From Polyporus tsugae (Eukaryota > Basidiomycota > Agaricomycetes > Polyporales > Polyporaceae): 64,000 nucleotides of DNA. The stretch lies in contig JAHRBS010000001.1 in assembly GCA_024305745.1 (NCBI GenBank), forward strand, positions 1,302,001-1,366,000, written 5' to 3'. Both the position numbers and the translations under genes were made by a program. Positions within the stretch are counted from its first letter, which is position 1. Every line of letters begins with the position of its first letter. The notes under the pieces were generated by a model that saw only the letters and a program-made list of their open reading frames with translations, had not been told where the DNA came from and made no database searches. This document shows, piece by piece, positions 48,353 to 61,434 of the stretch.

Positions 48353-50407
48353 CTACGCCATGAGCGAAGCGATAGCCTCGGGTATGACGGGTCGCTTCTT
48401 CCACTCCGCCTCCCACCTAGGTGCAGCGCCTTCCTCCCCAGTCCTGCTCGGCAGCCCGAACACAGCAGTGATCAACCAGATGTTGCCCTCCTGCACTTCG
48501 TGCTCCTCCATGAGCGTCGGCATGACCGCTCGCGGGACCATGAGGTTCGTGTTCGCGTCGGTCCTCATCGCCTTGCCCTTCCTGCTCGGTCTGTCGCGCA
48601 GTTCCACGATGCCAGACACGCCAGCCTTCGACGTCGCACGGGCCTCGCTGCCGTCCTCAAGCGTCCCGTACGCATCTCCGGTGGATGGCTCGAGCGCCCT
48701 ATCGTCCTTGCCCTGCCCGAAGATGGCCCAGCCACCCTCCGCAGAAATCAACTTCCGCCCGCTGCGGATGCGGTGCACGCGCAGATGCCAGAGCGGCGAG
48801 TCCTCCGCGGGAGGCACGAGCCACGTCTCGACCTCGACGTCCGGCCAGGGGTACCACATCGAGCGGAGCCGGCACTGGGTGCCGTCCCCGTCGCCGCCCT
48901 CGAAGCGCGCGTCGCGGGTCTCGCGGCGGAGCTTCCACGTCTCGCCGGCGTCGACGGAGAGGGCGAGCGCGCTGTCGGCGCCGTGTTCCTCGAGCGTGAG
49001 CGCACCGACGGGGACGCTGTACCCGAACGCGGACGAGTACGCGAACTTGCCGTACTTGGCCGCGCTCTGCTTGACGGGGTACGAGCACTGCTGGCCCGAG
49101 GAGAGGACGTAGGTGTGCCCGCCGCGGTTCGTCGCGATGTGCAGCGGCTTGTAAAGTGGCTTGACGGTGTTGAGGAGGGAGGAGGGGAGGGGCTCCTCGG
49201 GAGAGGACCAGAAGGGGTGCGAGGCGGGGAGGGCGAGAGAGACGAAGGACTTGCAGAACCAATAGGGACTCCCCGGTGAGTTGTAGTTCTCGGTTATGTT
49301 GTGGTTGAGGTAGACGTAGCCGATGGTGAAGGTGCCGTCGCTGTTGTATGCGCCGGGTTGGCGGGCCCAATAGCGGAGGTTGCTGAGCTGAAGGCCTTTG
49401 ACAATGCCCCAGGTGAGAGGTGCAGGGAGGTCTACGTCGGCGAAAGCAAGCGCTCCCCAGAAGGAGGACATGGCAGCACGGTAGGTGAGACTTCTGCCGA
49501 AGGGCACGGCGCGGCCTACCGGTGGAAAAAATGACGATGAGTGCAATCATTTGAAACGTATCTCCAACCAGACACCCACCCTGTTCATCAAAATAACGCA
49601 CGAAGTCCAAGGCGAACTGGCGTGCGCGGTTGCGGTACTCCTCGCACCGGGCCGGGTCCTCCTTCTGAGCCAATTTTGAGTAGACGAGCTGTGCGAATTG
49701 AATGGCGAAGGAGGATGAATAGTAATCGAGCTGGACGACGCCTTCTGGTCCGTCCCGAGACCAACCGTCACCGATATAGAACGTGTCCAGGTGATCGAGG
49801 TCTGCCTTCATGCGCTTCGGGTCGAACCGCGGGGAGCCGACGTTGGATAAACCGAGGTTGGCGAAAACCTGGAAGAGAGTCAGGTCAGCGCAGCGCGAGG
49901 TAGCAATGAAGCTGCAGTATGTACACGGAACCACAGCCAGTTGGTGTTGGGCATCTCCTTGTCGTTCATGCCTCCGAGCCAGCTCTCAAGGTTGCGCTTG
50001 GCTTCATCTGGAAGGGGATTCCAGAGTTGCTCCTTTGCGACTGAGAGGGCAAAACCGATGGGGGAACATTCGACCATGCGCTGGTCCTTGTTGCGCATGT
50101 TACCCCAGAACTCTTCATGGTCGGGATTTGTGCCAGTTGCGAAACCGCGGAGCCAGCGATCGACACCGGGGTAAGAACCGCCGCCTGCGAGGAGGGAAGC
50201 AAGACCCCAGATGGGACGTGCGAAGCCCTCGAGATGAGCAGCGGTTTCGTCAAAGTGGGTTCCAGTGAAACCTAGATGAATACGAGCACCTCCGGGAGAA
50301 GTATGGGAGGCAAGAGGGTCAAGGAGACCGATGAGATAGTGGGCGAGTTGGTCCTTTGTCTGGATCGGATTGGAGACGAAGGGGGTGGTATACGCGAAGG
50401 AAGTCAT
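48353..50407 (-). CDS. DUF2264 protein
   Basis: Three exons (50407-49925, 49868-49580, 49515-48353) encode 644 residues. The sequence matches the DUF2264 family over its whole length: [20 protein letters not shown] and [12 protein letters not shown] near residues 45-75, [19 protein letters not shown] near 155, then [40 protein letters not shown] and [20 protein letters not shown]. The N-terminal ~400 residues should form an alpha/alpha barrel of the type used by carbohydrate-active hydrolases and lyases, and the rest a beta-sandwich. The reaction in fungi is not established; sugar cleavage is inference. No signal peptide is visible ([20 protein letters not shown]), so it is probably cytosolic. 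Starts 382 bases from the divergent RING gene. Confidence 0.92.
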
Positions 50408-50789
50408 GGGGCGAGGGGCGAGATGAAGTCGGTAAAGCGACCGTCATCTTTGCATAGACCATTTATAAGCGTTGGGAGGAGGGAGTAGTCGAGGGTCAGG
50501 AGCCCAAGCCCCGGACCGCGAATTCGATCCTCCGCGGACGATTTCGATTATCGATGCGGAAGGAGGCTCTCGCGGTCGGGGTACTTACTGTCAACGATGA
50601 GCATGGTGACAGTGAGCGCGAGCAGACAAGATCATCTCAGCGAGGGCGCCGCGAGCACAAGCCTCAGCCTCGAGGATGACTTCGGGGAGTATCGGCCCGA
50701 GGACGGGACGCCGCATCGGAAAAGGGATTAATCTGAACCGGTCGGCTTGGACTGGCTCGACGACATTCATTGAACATCTTGTTCCTTTC
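50408..50789. other. Divergent promoter region, DUF2264 gene and RING gene
   Basis: 382 bases between two opposed start codons; it contains the TATA-like element at 50461 for the minus gene. No clear element for the plus gene. Confidence 0.5.
50461..50467 (-). promoter_or_regulatory. Possible TATA box of the DUF2264 gene
   Basis: TATAAAT on the minus strand, about 55 bases before the start codon. Motif and distance only. Confidence 0.35.
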
Positions 50790-52584
50790 ATGGCATCTTT
50801 CACTTACCTCGAACCTCCAAATCCCAACCTGGTAAGTGCCCCCCTTCGCCTGCCACCATATCAATCCTCACGACACCCCGTTCGCCCAGGTCTGCTGCAT
50901 CTGCCGGTCTGTCTCCCACCTTCTCAACTCCCGCCGTACAACCCTGTTGAAATCTCTGTCACAGCTCACCTTTCATTGAACCTTGCACAACTCGGACGTG
51001 TTGTCACACATTCTGCTACGACTGCATCGCCCAGGCTATTGATATCAACCGCCAATGTCCCATCGACAGAACCCCCCTCTCCCTTCGTGACCTCGCGCCA
51101 GCAGACCCTGTTATACGCAACGTACGTTTCAAGTCCTATTTGTCTGCCTGATTGCCACCTCATATCCACAACTCGGGCAGTTGGTCGACGAATTGATCGT
51201 CCACTGTCCCCAACAATCCCTAGGCTGCTCATATACCTGCCAACGTCTCCTCCTACCCGGCCATCTCAACGACGTCTGTCAATATATCCAACTTCCCTGT
51301 CCGCAGGAACACTGCTCTCAGCCTATCTTCAGGAGGGACGTCAAAGACCATCGTTGCTCCGAGCCTAGTACGGACACCTCGGCCACCTCCAACAACTCAT
51401 CGGAAACGCATTCCCGGGTGCACTCGGAAGACAAGGTACGTCCCAACTCTCTGTCATCCACATAATCATATGTCAGATAATTATATGTCAATTGTCTCTT
51501 TGTCAGGCCGCAATGTCCGCATCCCCTTCTCCAGGTTCGAATGCTCCCACCGAACAGTCTCCGCCTGATTTGGCTGCGGAGAATGTCATGCTTCGTCTGA
51601 GATTATCTGCCTTAGAGAACGTAGTCCACACCCTTCGCAACGAGATGTTTGCTGTCAAATACGCCCTCGGTCCCTGGTATCGTCCCGATGTACAAGCCAA
51701 ACGACTACCAGAGGTCCAACAGGAGGACTTGGAAGCGACTGTAGTGTTTGAACACCAGCTAGCCCAAGACCTAGCTGCAACCGCCGTTCCGGAAAACATC
51801 TCGTCTTCTGCTTCGCGGGACTCAGTCGATATCGCGTCTTACTTCCCACCTCCCGAGGAGACCACGCCGCAGGCAACGCCTCCACATGCTCAAAACAGAA
51901 ATACATCCAGCGTCTCCGCAGCGTATCTTCCATCTGTTGGACAGAGTCGCGGGCCGTTATCACCCCCGGCTTCCTCATACTCGTCTCTGCATCAGAGTAC
52001 ATCCCCGACTACGATTTATGCTCCGTCCCCATTCTCCACATCTAGTCAGACACCCGGCATGCCATACACACAAGGAACATCATTCTCTGCAACTTCACCG
52101 GCGACGTTCTCCATCCCCCCATTGGACCCCACTACGCCTCTTCCGGATACACTTGCCACCCTTCATTCGTCTTTGGTCACGCTTGCCGGTGCCCATGGTG
52201 CCCTGGCCGCTGCACGAGCCGCAGAGTCCCTGCGAACCACAGAAGAACTAAGGGGTTTACGCGCGGCGATGCATGGCTTACGTATTCAGGTACGTCTTCG
52301 TACTTGTGGTTACACCATATAAACGACTTCTGACTGTTGATATCGCGCGTATCTGACAGGTACACGACATCCTTACGTCTCGCACGCACCTCGCAAGCAA
52401 CGGGGCTCCCGGGTCCAGTGAGGATGGCGATGCCAACGAACAAGCATCGTTTCATGTGGGCAGGCCGGGGTGGACGGGTTTTGGTCTGCCGCGTCCATAC
52501 GGAATGCCCCCGGTGCACCATCCCCACTTGCCCCCGTCTTTCGGTGGTCCAGTCATTCCACCCACGAACATCACCAAGCTTTGA
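50790..52584 (+). CDS. TRAF-type RING finger protein, probable E3 ubiquitin ligase
   Basis: Exons 50790-50831, 50890-50906, 50965-51121, 51181-51435, 51507-52289 and 52360-52584 encode 492 residues. The RING finger spans about residues 16-60: CCIC, then CTTRTCCHTFCYDCIAQA and QCPID, where the last zinc ligand is Asp, as in some TRAF RINGs. A TRAF-type zinc finger follows (CPQQSLGCSYTCQRLL, then HLNDVC and LPCPQEHC). The rest is a predicted helix (ENVMLRLRLSALENVVHTLR) and a long Ser/Pro-rich disordered tail with a second helical piece (LATLHSSLVTLAGAHGALAA). There is no MATH domain, so it is not a full TRAF. Exon 2 has only 17 bases and encodes the first RING cysteines (VCCIC); another splice choice loses either the cysteines or the frame. 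E3 activity is inferred from the RING. Confidence 0.87.
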
Positions 52585-55222
52585 ATTTGACGGACCTACT
52601 ATGGCAGCTCGTCCGACAGATCGCACTTCGATGGCCCAAGGACACATCCCACCTAACTTATGCTTATACTGATATCACGCCTCTCTATCCCAATCAGCTG
52701 CTGCACCCCCAGAAGACGCAACGCTGACGTCCACGGATCCACGGACGCACGTCCCGCGACGGCCCTTCAAGAAGCCTCTCCGACGGTTCTGTCTTCCACG
52801 GTCACCGCTCATCTATCATAACAAGCAGATTGGCTCCGCCCGACCTCCACTTTGTCAGGTCGACTGTGACGCCTCGGCGCGCGCTCGCTTGGCCTCATAC
52901 ACCTCCTGTAGGGCCGTCGGGCACAAGACAAGAAGGTGTGGGTCGTCGTAATCCAAGTCCCGCTGCAAGGTGTACTTGTGCAGTCCTGACTACTTATTCC
53001 TTGTCGCCTTCGGGCCGTCGGGAAGATTCCCACCCGCCCTAAACCCGTCTAGCGTTTTGTGGCACCGCTCGACAGCACCCGCACGCCAGCACCGCCTCGT
53101 GCCTCGGACTCATCGCCTCGCGGGCTCTCGAGGGCTCGACGGCCTTTAGAGGCAGGTGCCGATCGTGATGGACTGTCTCGCTGTCAGACACGGAGGGAAT
53201 GGGACGGGACCGCGCCCCGGTGCTTGCCCATGTCTAGACGTCCACAGACCACGGCCACGGACGATCAGGAGAGTCCTGCTGACTGGCACTGCCAACTCTA
53301 TACCGTATACGCTATCATCGCTAGTGGCGTCTCGCGCACGTTCTCGTACTATCTGTGCATGTATTTGCATATGTACATAGTTACAACGCCCGAGCCTCGA
53401 GGACGAATTCAAGCTCGTCGGTCGCTGCACGTCATTTCACTTTGACTGCCGTTTATCACCGGCGATCTCGTCGTTGACGGCTTCCGGACGGGAGGATGGT
53501 GATCTGACCTGACGATGAGCGGACTTAACGAAAGAAGTTGCACAGGATACATGTCAGCGAGGACCAAGCAGGGACTGAGAGAGATGTCAGAGGGGACAGT
53601 GGCTGTGTCGGAGTCGAGTGAGGTGGCGGTCCGCGGACGTGAGGCCGATTCGAGCATATATATGCAATCCTTCTTGAAGACGCGCAATGGTTGGAGGATG
53701 CGCAGATGGCGTTGTCGGACTGTCGGTAAGTATGTAGCTAGTAGCCAGCCAGCGTTGTTGTCGGTGACAGTGGATCTGAATATGATGAATGGCGATCTGA
53801 ATTCTGATTTGATAACGGCGATTGTACATTGTGTACTGGTTTACAGGTTGCGATTGGGAGTGCTATGTACAGGACCGGCCCATCGCGCACGCCTCCCGGA
53901 TCCCTATCACCAACATCACATCAGAAAGGAGGGCCGGGTGGGGAAAGGAGTGCGGCGGAAGTGACGGCTGCGGGAATTATGAGGTGGGGGCGGGCGCCGC
54001 TTGCGCAGTCCCCGAGGTGTACAGTGAGTTATATGTAGCGTGCGAAGGGGCCGGACGATCACAAAGAAGGGGCAGGCATAAGTATGGAGGTGACGAAACT
54101 CGAGACGGGAGCAAAGAACGTGATGGCGTGAGCGTGGTGCGTCGAGTGAGGAGCCCGGGGAACTTCAAATTCTGATGGTTGGCAGGATGGAGGGATGGAT
54201 GGGTGGTTGGGGAGATGGAGAGGCAGGATGGCAAACTACGGAGAGATTCTAGAGTATAAGGAATGCACGCGCGGCCTGCGTTGGCACGGTCATCTGAGCT
54301 GCAACGGTCAAGACCAGGAGATCGTAGCAGGCGTGCGGTGGAGCCGAGGCGCTGCCCATGCGGACCAGCGAGGCAGCAGCGAGGGAGCGTCTGGGTGCGG
54401 TGCCCAAATGGTGGACGGAACGCGATAAGAAATGCGCAATAAGTGTAATGATAAGTTGCACGGATCGGGTTCGGCTCAGGGCCATGGTCCAGGTGTCGAT
54501 GCGGACGAGACGATGCCAAACGGAGACGGGACGGGAGAAGCGAAGGTGTGAAAGCGTGTGGTAGGCTATCATAGTTGTACAGAGATATGAAAGAAAGACG
54601 ACTGTATTGTATGGATATGTTACGGATGTAAATAGAGAGAACGAAGGGCGAACAATGATATGAAGGCGAAGATCGAAGAAGACCAAGTCCGAGATTGCGC
54701 CAGCAGGTAACCGGGGACTGAAAACTGAGCCTAAGAGACAGTGGTGTAGTTTGCAAAGGCAGCAGAGCGAACGGACAAATGAACGAAGGGCTTGAGACGG
54801 AAGGACTCGAAGGCACACATCTTGCGCGATGTGGTGACGGTGACGACAAGGAAGCGGAAGGAGCATTAGAGCAGGGTGCAGGTATAGCTATACGAAAACG
54901 GTGCATGCGAGCAGACGAGCAGCAGGCGTACAGACAACGCGGGACAACAACCACGCGTCTGCGGGGCAGAGTACATGATCGTCGGGGGGGGGGGAGAGAA
55001 ACGTTGAGCCAAGGGGCAGCAGCAGTATGCGGATGGTATTACAAGCGAGGTCGCAGACACGCTTTTAGGCGGGCGGGAGGCGCGGGTGGCGAGGGGTCGC
55101 GAAGAGCCCTTCGCCGAGACTATGTCGGATATCCTTGGGCCCGCATGGCCCGCAGTCATAAGGCCGCCGAGAGAGCAAGGGGGAGGGCGGCCGGCGCATA
55201 ACTCGTCGACCGAGGCTCAAGA
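52585..55222. other. Long 3' flank of the homeodomain gene, no gene recognised
   Basis: 2.6 kb between the 3' ends of the RING gene (+) and the homeodomain gene (-). A 325-codon open frame on the minus strand (53977-54954) is Ser/Leu/Pro/Arg-rich low-complexity sequence and lacks introns or domains. A poly-G run of about ten lies near 54977. It may hold a long 3' UTR or a noncoding transcript. Confidence 0.45.
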
Positions 55223-58168
55223 CTATGAGTACTGCATATATCCGCCAATGAAATGAACCCCCTCGGACGCCGGCACGCACATGTGCGACAGCTCGATCGC
55301 GCCGGCCGCATATGCCTCATTCCCACCTGCGATCTGACGGTCCCCTGGTGAAGGGTAAACGTACCCCTCGTAGACGGTCGGGAAGTGTGCCTGTCCCTTT
55401 GCGTAGTCCGGATGTGGCTGGTGCGTCTGCTCTTGTGCGTACTGTGGATACCCCTGCTCGTTTGCAATGCTGTCACCGCCGCTTGGCCCGTAGTCAGGGT
55501 ACTGCAGCTGTCCAATATCACCCTTCGTCGGCGCGTCCTGCAGCGCGAAGGCAAGCTCGCTCGAAGTGTTCGTCCTGGAGTGACCTTGGCCGACCCGGCT
55601 CCCGTTTCCGTTCACCACATGAGCATGCTGGTTGGCGGTATCATGGGCCCCATGCTGATGGCTGTGGGTGCTGCCGGCCGATATTGTTGACGCCGACGAT
55701 GGGGATGGGTATCCGTCATCCCCGTCAGTGGGAATCTGGGAAACATGTGCACCCGGCGAGTGCGCCTGGATGTGGTGCGTGGGGTAGTTGCTCGGAGAAA
55801 GGTGAGAAGACGAGGACGCATGGCGGAGCTGGTGTTGATGCTGCTCATGGAGGGAGGGTGGGGCAGGCGTGCCGCCGGTGCTTCCGACTTCGAGGTCTGA
55901 GAAGAGTTCGAGGAAGTGCCCAGATGCGCTGGACAAGGCAGAAGCTTGTCAGCGCCTATCGACTACGATACTTTCCGACGGAAGGCTCATCGAAGGGACG
56001 ATAAAAGGTAATACACGAGGAAGGCATGCGTTGGGGGATGGGGCTTCTTGGAGAGTGCGAACAAAACATGCGACACAGTTAAAGAGACCGAAACGAAATA
56101 AGACTCACCAACTCTCCCTTCGGCTTGCACAAATGTTTCCTTCCTCTGCTGCTCCCTCGACCATTCCGCCCTCCGAGGTGTACGCACTTGTCCAACTGAC
56201 CTCGCTTCCACCGAGACTCGCCACACTGCCAAACCTCGACAGGGGCCCTGTGCTGCTCTCCTCCGTATCCGCATCCGACACTCCGCCTTCGCTTGGACGC
56301 CTGGGTAGTGACAGAAGAGGGGGTGACGCACCATGCGGCGGCGTCCCCGAAGCCGAGTTGCTCGACGAATTCGACGACGAGCTCGGACCGAACGGGTTTC
56401 CGAACGAGAAGTTGGGCGACGGCAAGGGGCCAGGGACGGGCGGCGCGATAGGTCGCTGTGAGATCACGTACGTGCGCTGATCGAGCGGGCCGACGTCCAT
56501 GTCCATGTTGTACGCTTCCCCCATGCCGCCGTTCATCTGCTGCTGCATGCCCATGTTCATCTGCGCGTGCGCGTGCATGAGCCCTAGTGCACTGCCATCG
56601 ATCGAGTGTCGAGGAGCGAAGAGGTCGTAACCTTGGGGCGGGCCGTGGTTGTACATGGGCGTCTGTGGAGAAGCTGGCATGCCAGAGACATCATATGAGC
56701 GTTGGGTGGGAAGCGGCGGGCGGCCTTGAGAGGGCACGATCGGCATCGTGTGCGGATGGCCTGGATGTAAGTGGTTCTGATGTGCCCCAGGTGGGAAGGG
56801 TGCACTCATCCGCGCCATGAGCTGTGGTCGACGCATCTGCGGATGATGTGCACCCTCGTTGCCCTCACCGTACGCGTTGCTGCCATTAGCGGTGGCGGCA
56901 ACGTGCATGTACGGGTGGGCGAGCATGCGGTGTCCCCCATGTCCGCTCACGTCTGATGAGAGGCGCCGTCGAGACGGATCGAAGCCGCGTTTCTGCACTA
57001 GACCCAAACGTGAGGTAGCATGGGGAGAGAGGGAGGCGACAGGAAGGGATGTTCGACGCTGCGCGTAGATGTCGGGAGGGGCGAGGTGATTGTTCGAGTA
57101 GGCAGTTGCTGACGGAGGATGCGTCGACAGGCGGACATGGGCGTTGACATGACCCGCAGAACTGGGACTTGCGTTGGCAGAGGTGGGCGCTGTTGCGGGC
57201 TGTGGTGCGGATACAGGGGAGGACGCTGGAGGAGAGCCCATCGCCCATGATGGAAGCGGGTGGGAAGGGGCGATAGATCCACGGCGGCTATCAGGAGTAG
57301 AGTTGAGATGCTCGTTCTCGTTCACGTTTGAGTTCGCTGCATCCGATGGGACGTGAGGCAGATGGTCACCATCCTCCAGGGCTGTTTCTTCCGAGCACGG
57401 TTGCGGGGAAGGAGGCGCTGGAGAGAGCGCGTCTTCATCCAACTCCTTATGATCGTCGTCACCATCTGCTTCTGGCCGTGGAGCGATGGGAGGGTTGGAG
57501 GGAGATGTACCAGCAAGACCGTCGACTGCCATGGGTTTGGACGAGTTGGGGGCGACAGCGGCGTCTGCCTTCTTGGCCTGCTGCTTGGTTTTCGCGCGAC
57601 GGTTTTGGAACCAGACCTAAGGGAAGGACGAAGGTGAGGAACGACGCGATCATGGAGAAATGGGTAGCGGGATAGCGAGTCGAACAAAGGACAAGAGTGA
57701 ACGAAACGCGAGGGGGGGGGGGTTAGGGGGACGTACCTGGACACCACGGGGGGTCATGTCAAGCTCGGCGGCGAGCTTCTTGCGGAGGGACGCGTTTGGC
57801 TTTGTGTCATACTTGTATACGCCCTCTAGAACCTTGAGTTGAGCGCGAGTGGTGCGTTTGCGGTGTTTAACCTCGTTGGGAGTGTAGGGGTAAAAGGTGC
57901 GGATGTCGACCTGGGACGGATCCATGCCCGGAGGGATGAGGGCGGGCACGCAAGTTTGGTTCTGAGGGGGATGGTGGAGGTCGTGTGGAGAGTCGAGGGG
58001 GATCCTGGGGTCGAAGTGGGAAGCGGGAATAGGGAAGGGGTGGTGATGGATAGAATTCTGGGGGATGGAATGGGGAGGGACGTGGTAGAGAGCGGGCTGG
58101 GCGGGACTGTGGTGGGCGGAAAGATCGTGGGGTGGGATGTCGAGGAGGGGGCGGGGATGAGAAAGCAT
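55223..58168 (-). CDS. Homeodomain transcription factor (non-mating-type)
   Basis: Three exons (58168-57737, 57616-56109, 55928-55223) encode 881 residues. A complete 60-residue-type homeodomain lies at about 101-159: HRKRTTRAQLKVLEGVYKYD, a second helix LRKKLAAELDMTPRGVQ, and the recognition helix VWFQNRRAKTKQQ, with Asn at homeodomain position 51. An intron falls exactly before VWFQNRR. There is no three-residue TALE insertion, unlike one mating-type partner class. The position and form resemble the conserved developmental homeodomain regulators of Agaricomycetes and yeast Phx1/Pho2-like proteins. The remaining ~720 residues are disordered, rich in His, Pro, Ser, Gln and Met, consistent with activation regions. 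It should act in the nucleus on TAAT-like sites; targets unknown. The intron next to exon 1 has an 11-base G/C homopolymer. Confidence 0.94.
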
Positions 58169-61100
58169 TTGTATGGGTGGGCCGCCGTTTGCGGTTGGCG
58201 GTTGGTGGGTACGGAGGGAAGGAGGAGGAGAGCGAAGAAGAGGAGGGAGAGGAGGGAAGAGAGATTAGAGGGAGAAATGTTTGCGGGAGAGATTGGCAAG
58301 TTGTCAGGTACGCCTATGCTGCGAGCGCCTGTGTGCTGTGATGCACCTGCACCCAGATGACCGGACTCGCAATCACTCGTTTGCGATGCGATGCACTCCT
58401 CCAGTCGCCTGCACAGCCGCGGCGCGTCGCCAACCGACGTTTGGGCTCGGCTAGCGGAGCGGACGGATGGAGGCAGACGTGGGGTGGGGGAGGGTGGGGG
58501 CTGCGGGGAGGGAGGAGGTGAGAGAGAGCGGGGGAGAGGTGAACGTCAACTCTAGTTCAGAGGCATCCGTGTCCTGGGCTGGGCTCCGTGGCAGCTGCCG
58601 GCCGCGTCCTGCTCGCCCTCCGAGTCTGCCAGTGCCAATCAGCCCCGGGGGCTGGTGCGAGCGCGACAGGCTCGGACAGTGCACGCTCCCACAGATCCTC
58701 ATCGGCCCCTTCTGATCCTCTTTCTCCTCTCCCACGCGCGCCCCTCCGCCTTGCCTCCTCCACCGACGACGGAGGGTAAGTACGTATACTGTACACTGCA
58801 CATACTTTGCCCCATGACTGCCCCCGGCCTCGCATTCTTCCCCCAGCATCCGCCCGCGCCGTTTCTCCCACCGTTTTCCACACGGTCCCAGCCTTCCCAG
58901 CATTCCTGCCCAATACAAAAACATTCCGTCCGTCATTTTCGGTCCTTCCGTCCTCGGAGTAGCCGCCCCGCCCACCCCTGCGCAATCCGGCAAGCCGCCC
59001 ACCCGTCTCGGCGACGACGAGCCAAGTCCCCGGGCGGCGACAGGCCTAGGCGGCGACCCTCGCCAGTGCATGTTCGTCCCCCAGAATGGACATATTGGCC
59101 AAGTCCTCGTGGCGTCCGTTGTGGCTCAATCTGGGCTCCTTCTCACCCTGCTCCGTATACTACTCAGTTTCCCTGACATCCGCTCGTCCATTCTCAGACA
59201 CTCTCAGTCGTCAGCCTCATACTCGGTCGTCTGGTTACGTCTGTCTTGCAGCGCCCATGTACCCGTCTTTTGCGATGCGGATCCGGCGCACAGGTCCCTA
59301 GGCCTGCTCGTCATTCTCTCCCGAAATCGAGGGGGTTACATACGTGAGAGTGGAGCGACTGACTGGCTAAAGTTCGCGTTCGTTGGTACCAGTCGACGTC
59401 CGTGAGCGTACGCTCGTCGTCTTGTCACCACTGACCACCATCGTCATCCCCATGATTTTCGCCGTCGCCAGTCTGGCGACTTTTGGCAACATGAACTCTC
59501 CGTCGCGGTGAAGACTTGACTGCTTGACCTTGGCTTGACCGTCCAGTTGGTCTTCGGTACCGGTCACAGTACAGTACAACTGGGGAGCTCCGAAACCGTT
59601 TGTCCCTGAACTTGAAGCTGTCTGGGCCCAGGTCACGCTAATGCTAGTGCTCTTCTATCTACGATGACGGTCAGGGTCTTCCGCGCCACTGTGGTTTTTG
59701 TGCGGGAGGATAAGCAGAAAACGTTCCAGCTCTTTGTCCACAGCAGGCGGACTTGCGTGCTTGTCCGGATCCGCACAAATCGCAGGACGACATAAGTGAG
59801 TCGCAGCGGCCGTGCCTGGGCCGGAGGACCCACATCAGCCATCAGACATTACTTACGAGCTGGAATCTGCCGGCGTACTTACTACTCAATACTTGGTCGG
59901 GCCCACTCTGTCCCGGTGGGGTGTCGTTCTACGGCATGCTGGGGACGCGTTACGGCTTGTGCAGCACGTCGTTCCGAGCGGAAGGACAGTTGGAAGCATG
60001 GTATACCTAGAGTACTGCCAGTGCCAGTGCACATAAGTACTGTACTTGCTCCGAGCGCCTCTCAGCTTCCCATCTCGATCGCGTGTTGCGCCGGGGCAAC
60101 CGGCCCGTCCGGCACATGGCTGGAGATTAGGTATGAGCCCTGATCGGATCGATGATCATGGACGCTCGATCAGCGGAAAGCACCCGGGCGTCTAGCTGGG
60201 ACATCGCCAATCAGCGGTGCACCCTCGGCTTTCTCACTGAGCATCACTTATACAGTAGCACTGCTCGTCCGCGTCAGCCCTGGCCTTGCTGCAGCCTGCA
60301 AAACACATGTCCGTATGTTTCATCCAACATGACAAACATCGGACCTTGTCTTGTCCTATCCCCACAAGCAATGCATCTGGCCAGCTCGATCGTGCTTCTG
60401 CTCCACAACATTGTAAACACTCGGAACTTGCCACGAAACCATCAATGTCCTGTTTCCATTCGACCTCTGATACTATCTATCCGCTATCTACTTACACCCT
60501 AATCAACTACTAACATTGGCGAGAGCTGAGTCGGGTTTCACGAGACGGGCGTGAAAATGGGACATGTTGAGAGGGGTAAGCGGGCAGAGGGAGGTGCAGT
60601 GGGAGAGCAAATGATGATGCATATGTATGATGAGGACAGCGGGCCGTGAAATCGTCAACAGTGTATGCAAAAATCGTGATCCAGAACTCCGGCAGTGATC
60701 ATACAGAATGCAAGCGCAATGGGATGTGAAAGAAAAGATATGCAGAGGGGGGGCAGAGGGGCGTAGAGACATGCGCGGGAGCCGTAAATGTGCACGGGGA
60801 CATAACCAATCGTCTAATGTATCAACATAACGCAAGATGGGACGGGGAAAGAAGAAACACAAGAACCGGTCGTAATCATTTTCGTCAGGGGTGGCGGGGA
60901 GGAGTGCCAGGTCAGGAGACGCAGGGATGCGGAACGCGATTAGGGAATATGCTGCGAGGGTATGGCGTGCACGATGATGATTGTCCGCGATGAACAGAGG
61001 AGACATGACGTGGGGGTAGCGGTATCAGTTCCTGAGTGCCGTAGAGTGGGTGTATGTGCGAGTGAGGAGATGAACGGGGTCATAGTGTCAACGCGTAATA

Positions 61101-61434
61101 GGAATATGAACAAAGTCGGGCATGGGGGAAACGGGCATTGGGTCTGTTATTACACGATATTAACAATACCATAACCAATTTGATTGGACCCGTCCATGTG
61201 AGGCACAGAGTCTCAGCATAAAAACAAGGAGCAACGGGGGGCATAAACGAATAGGTTAGACAAACACAACTCACAAGAAGGGGAAGGCATTCCGAATCAA
61301 GAATGAAAAGGAGGCATAGCTCACAACATACAGACATGACCCGCCGCCGCGTCGCGCACACGACGGCGTCCTCAGCGGTGAGCAGTCGCCATCCGGCGTA
61401 CCGGGCAAAACCAACGACAAGGGAGAACGGATCA
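58169..61434. other. Long 5' flank of the homeodomain gene, no gene recognised
   Basis: 3.3 kb between the homeodomain start (-) and the 3' end of the WEE1-like gene (-). The first kilobase is GC-rich with G-runs (58480-58540) and overlapping antisense open frames without domains. The part from 60100 to 61430 is AT-richer. A large upstream region of this sort fits a heavily regulated developmental gene; no individual elements can be named. Confidence 0.45.

Noticed and set aside
48500..49279. 259-codon plus-strand frame opposite the DUF2264 gene
   Set aside because: Fully antisense to conserved DUF2264 sequence and Arg/Ala/Val-rich, typical of a shadow frame.
53977..54954. 325-codon minus-strand open frame
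   Set aside because: Low-complexity Ser/Leu/Pro/Arg composition, no domain, no start context and no introns; a GC-biased chance frame in the 3' flank of the homeodomain gene.
58688..58800. Possible splice-rich leader and small plus-strand gene upstream of the homeodomain gene
   Set aside because: Open frames on both strands overlap, lack domains and are Pro/Arg-rich; nothing distinguishes them from GC-biased chance.
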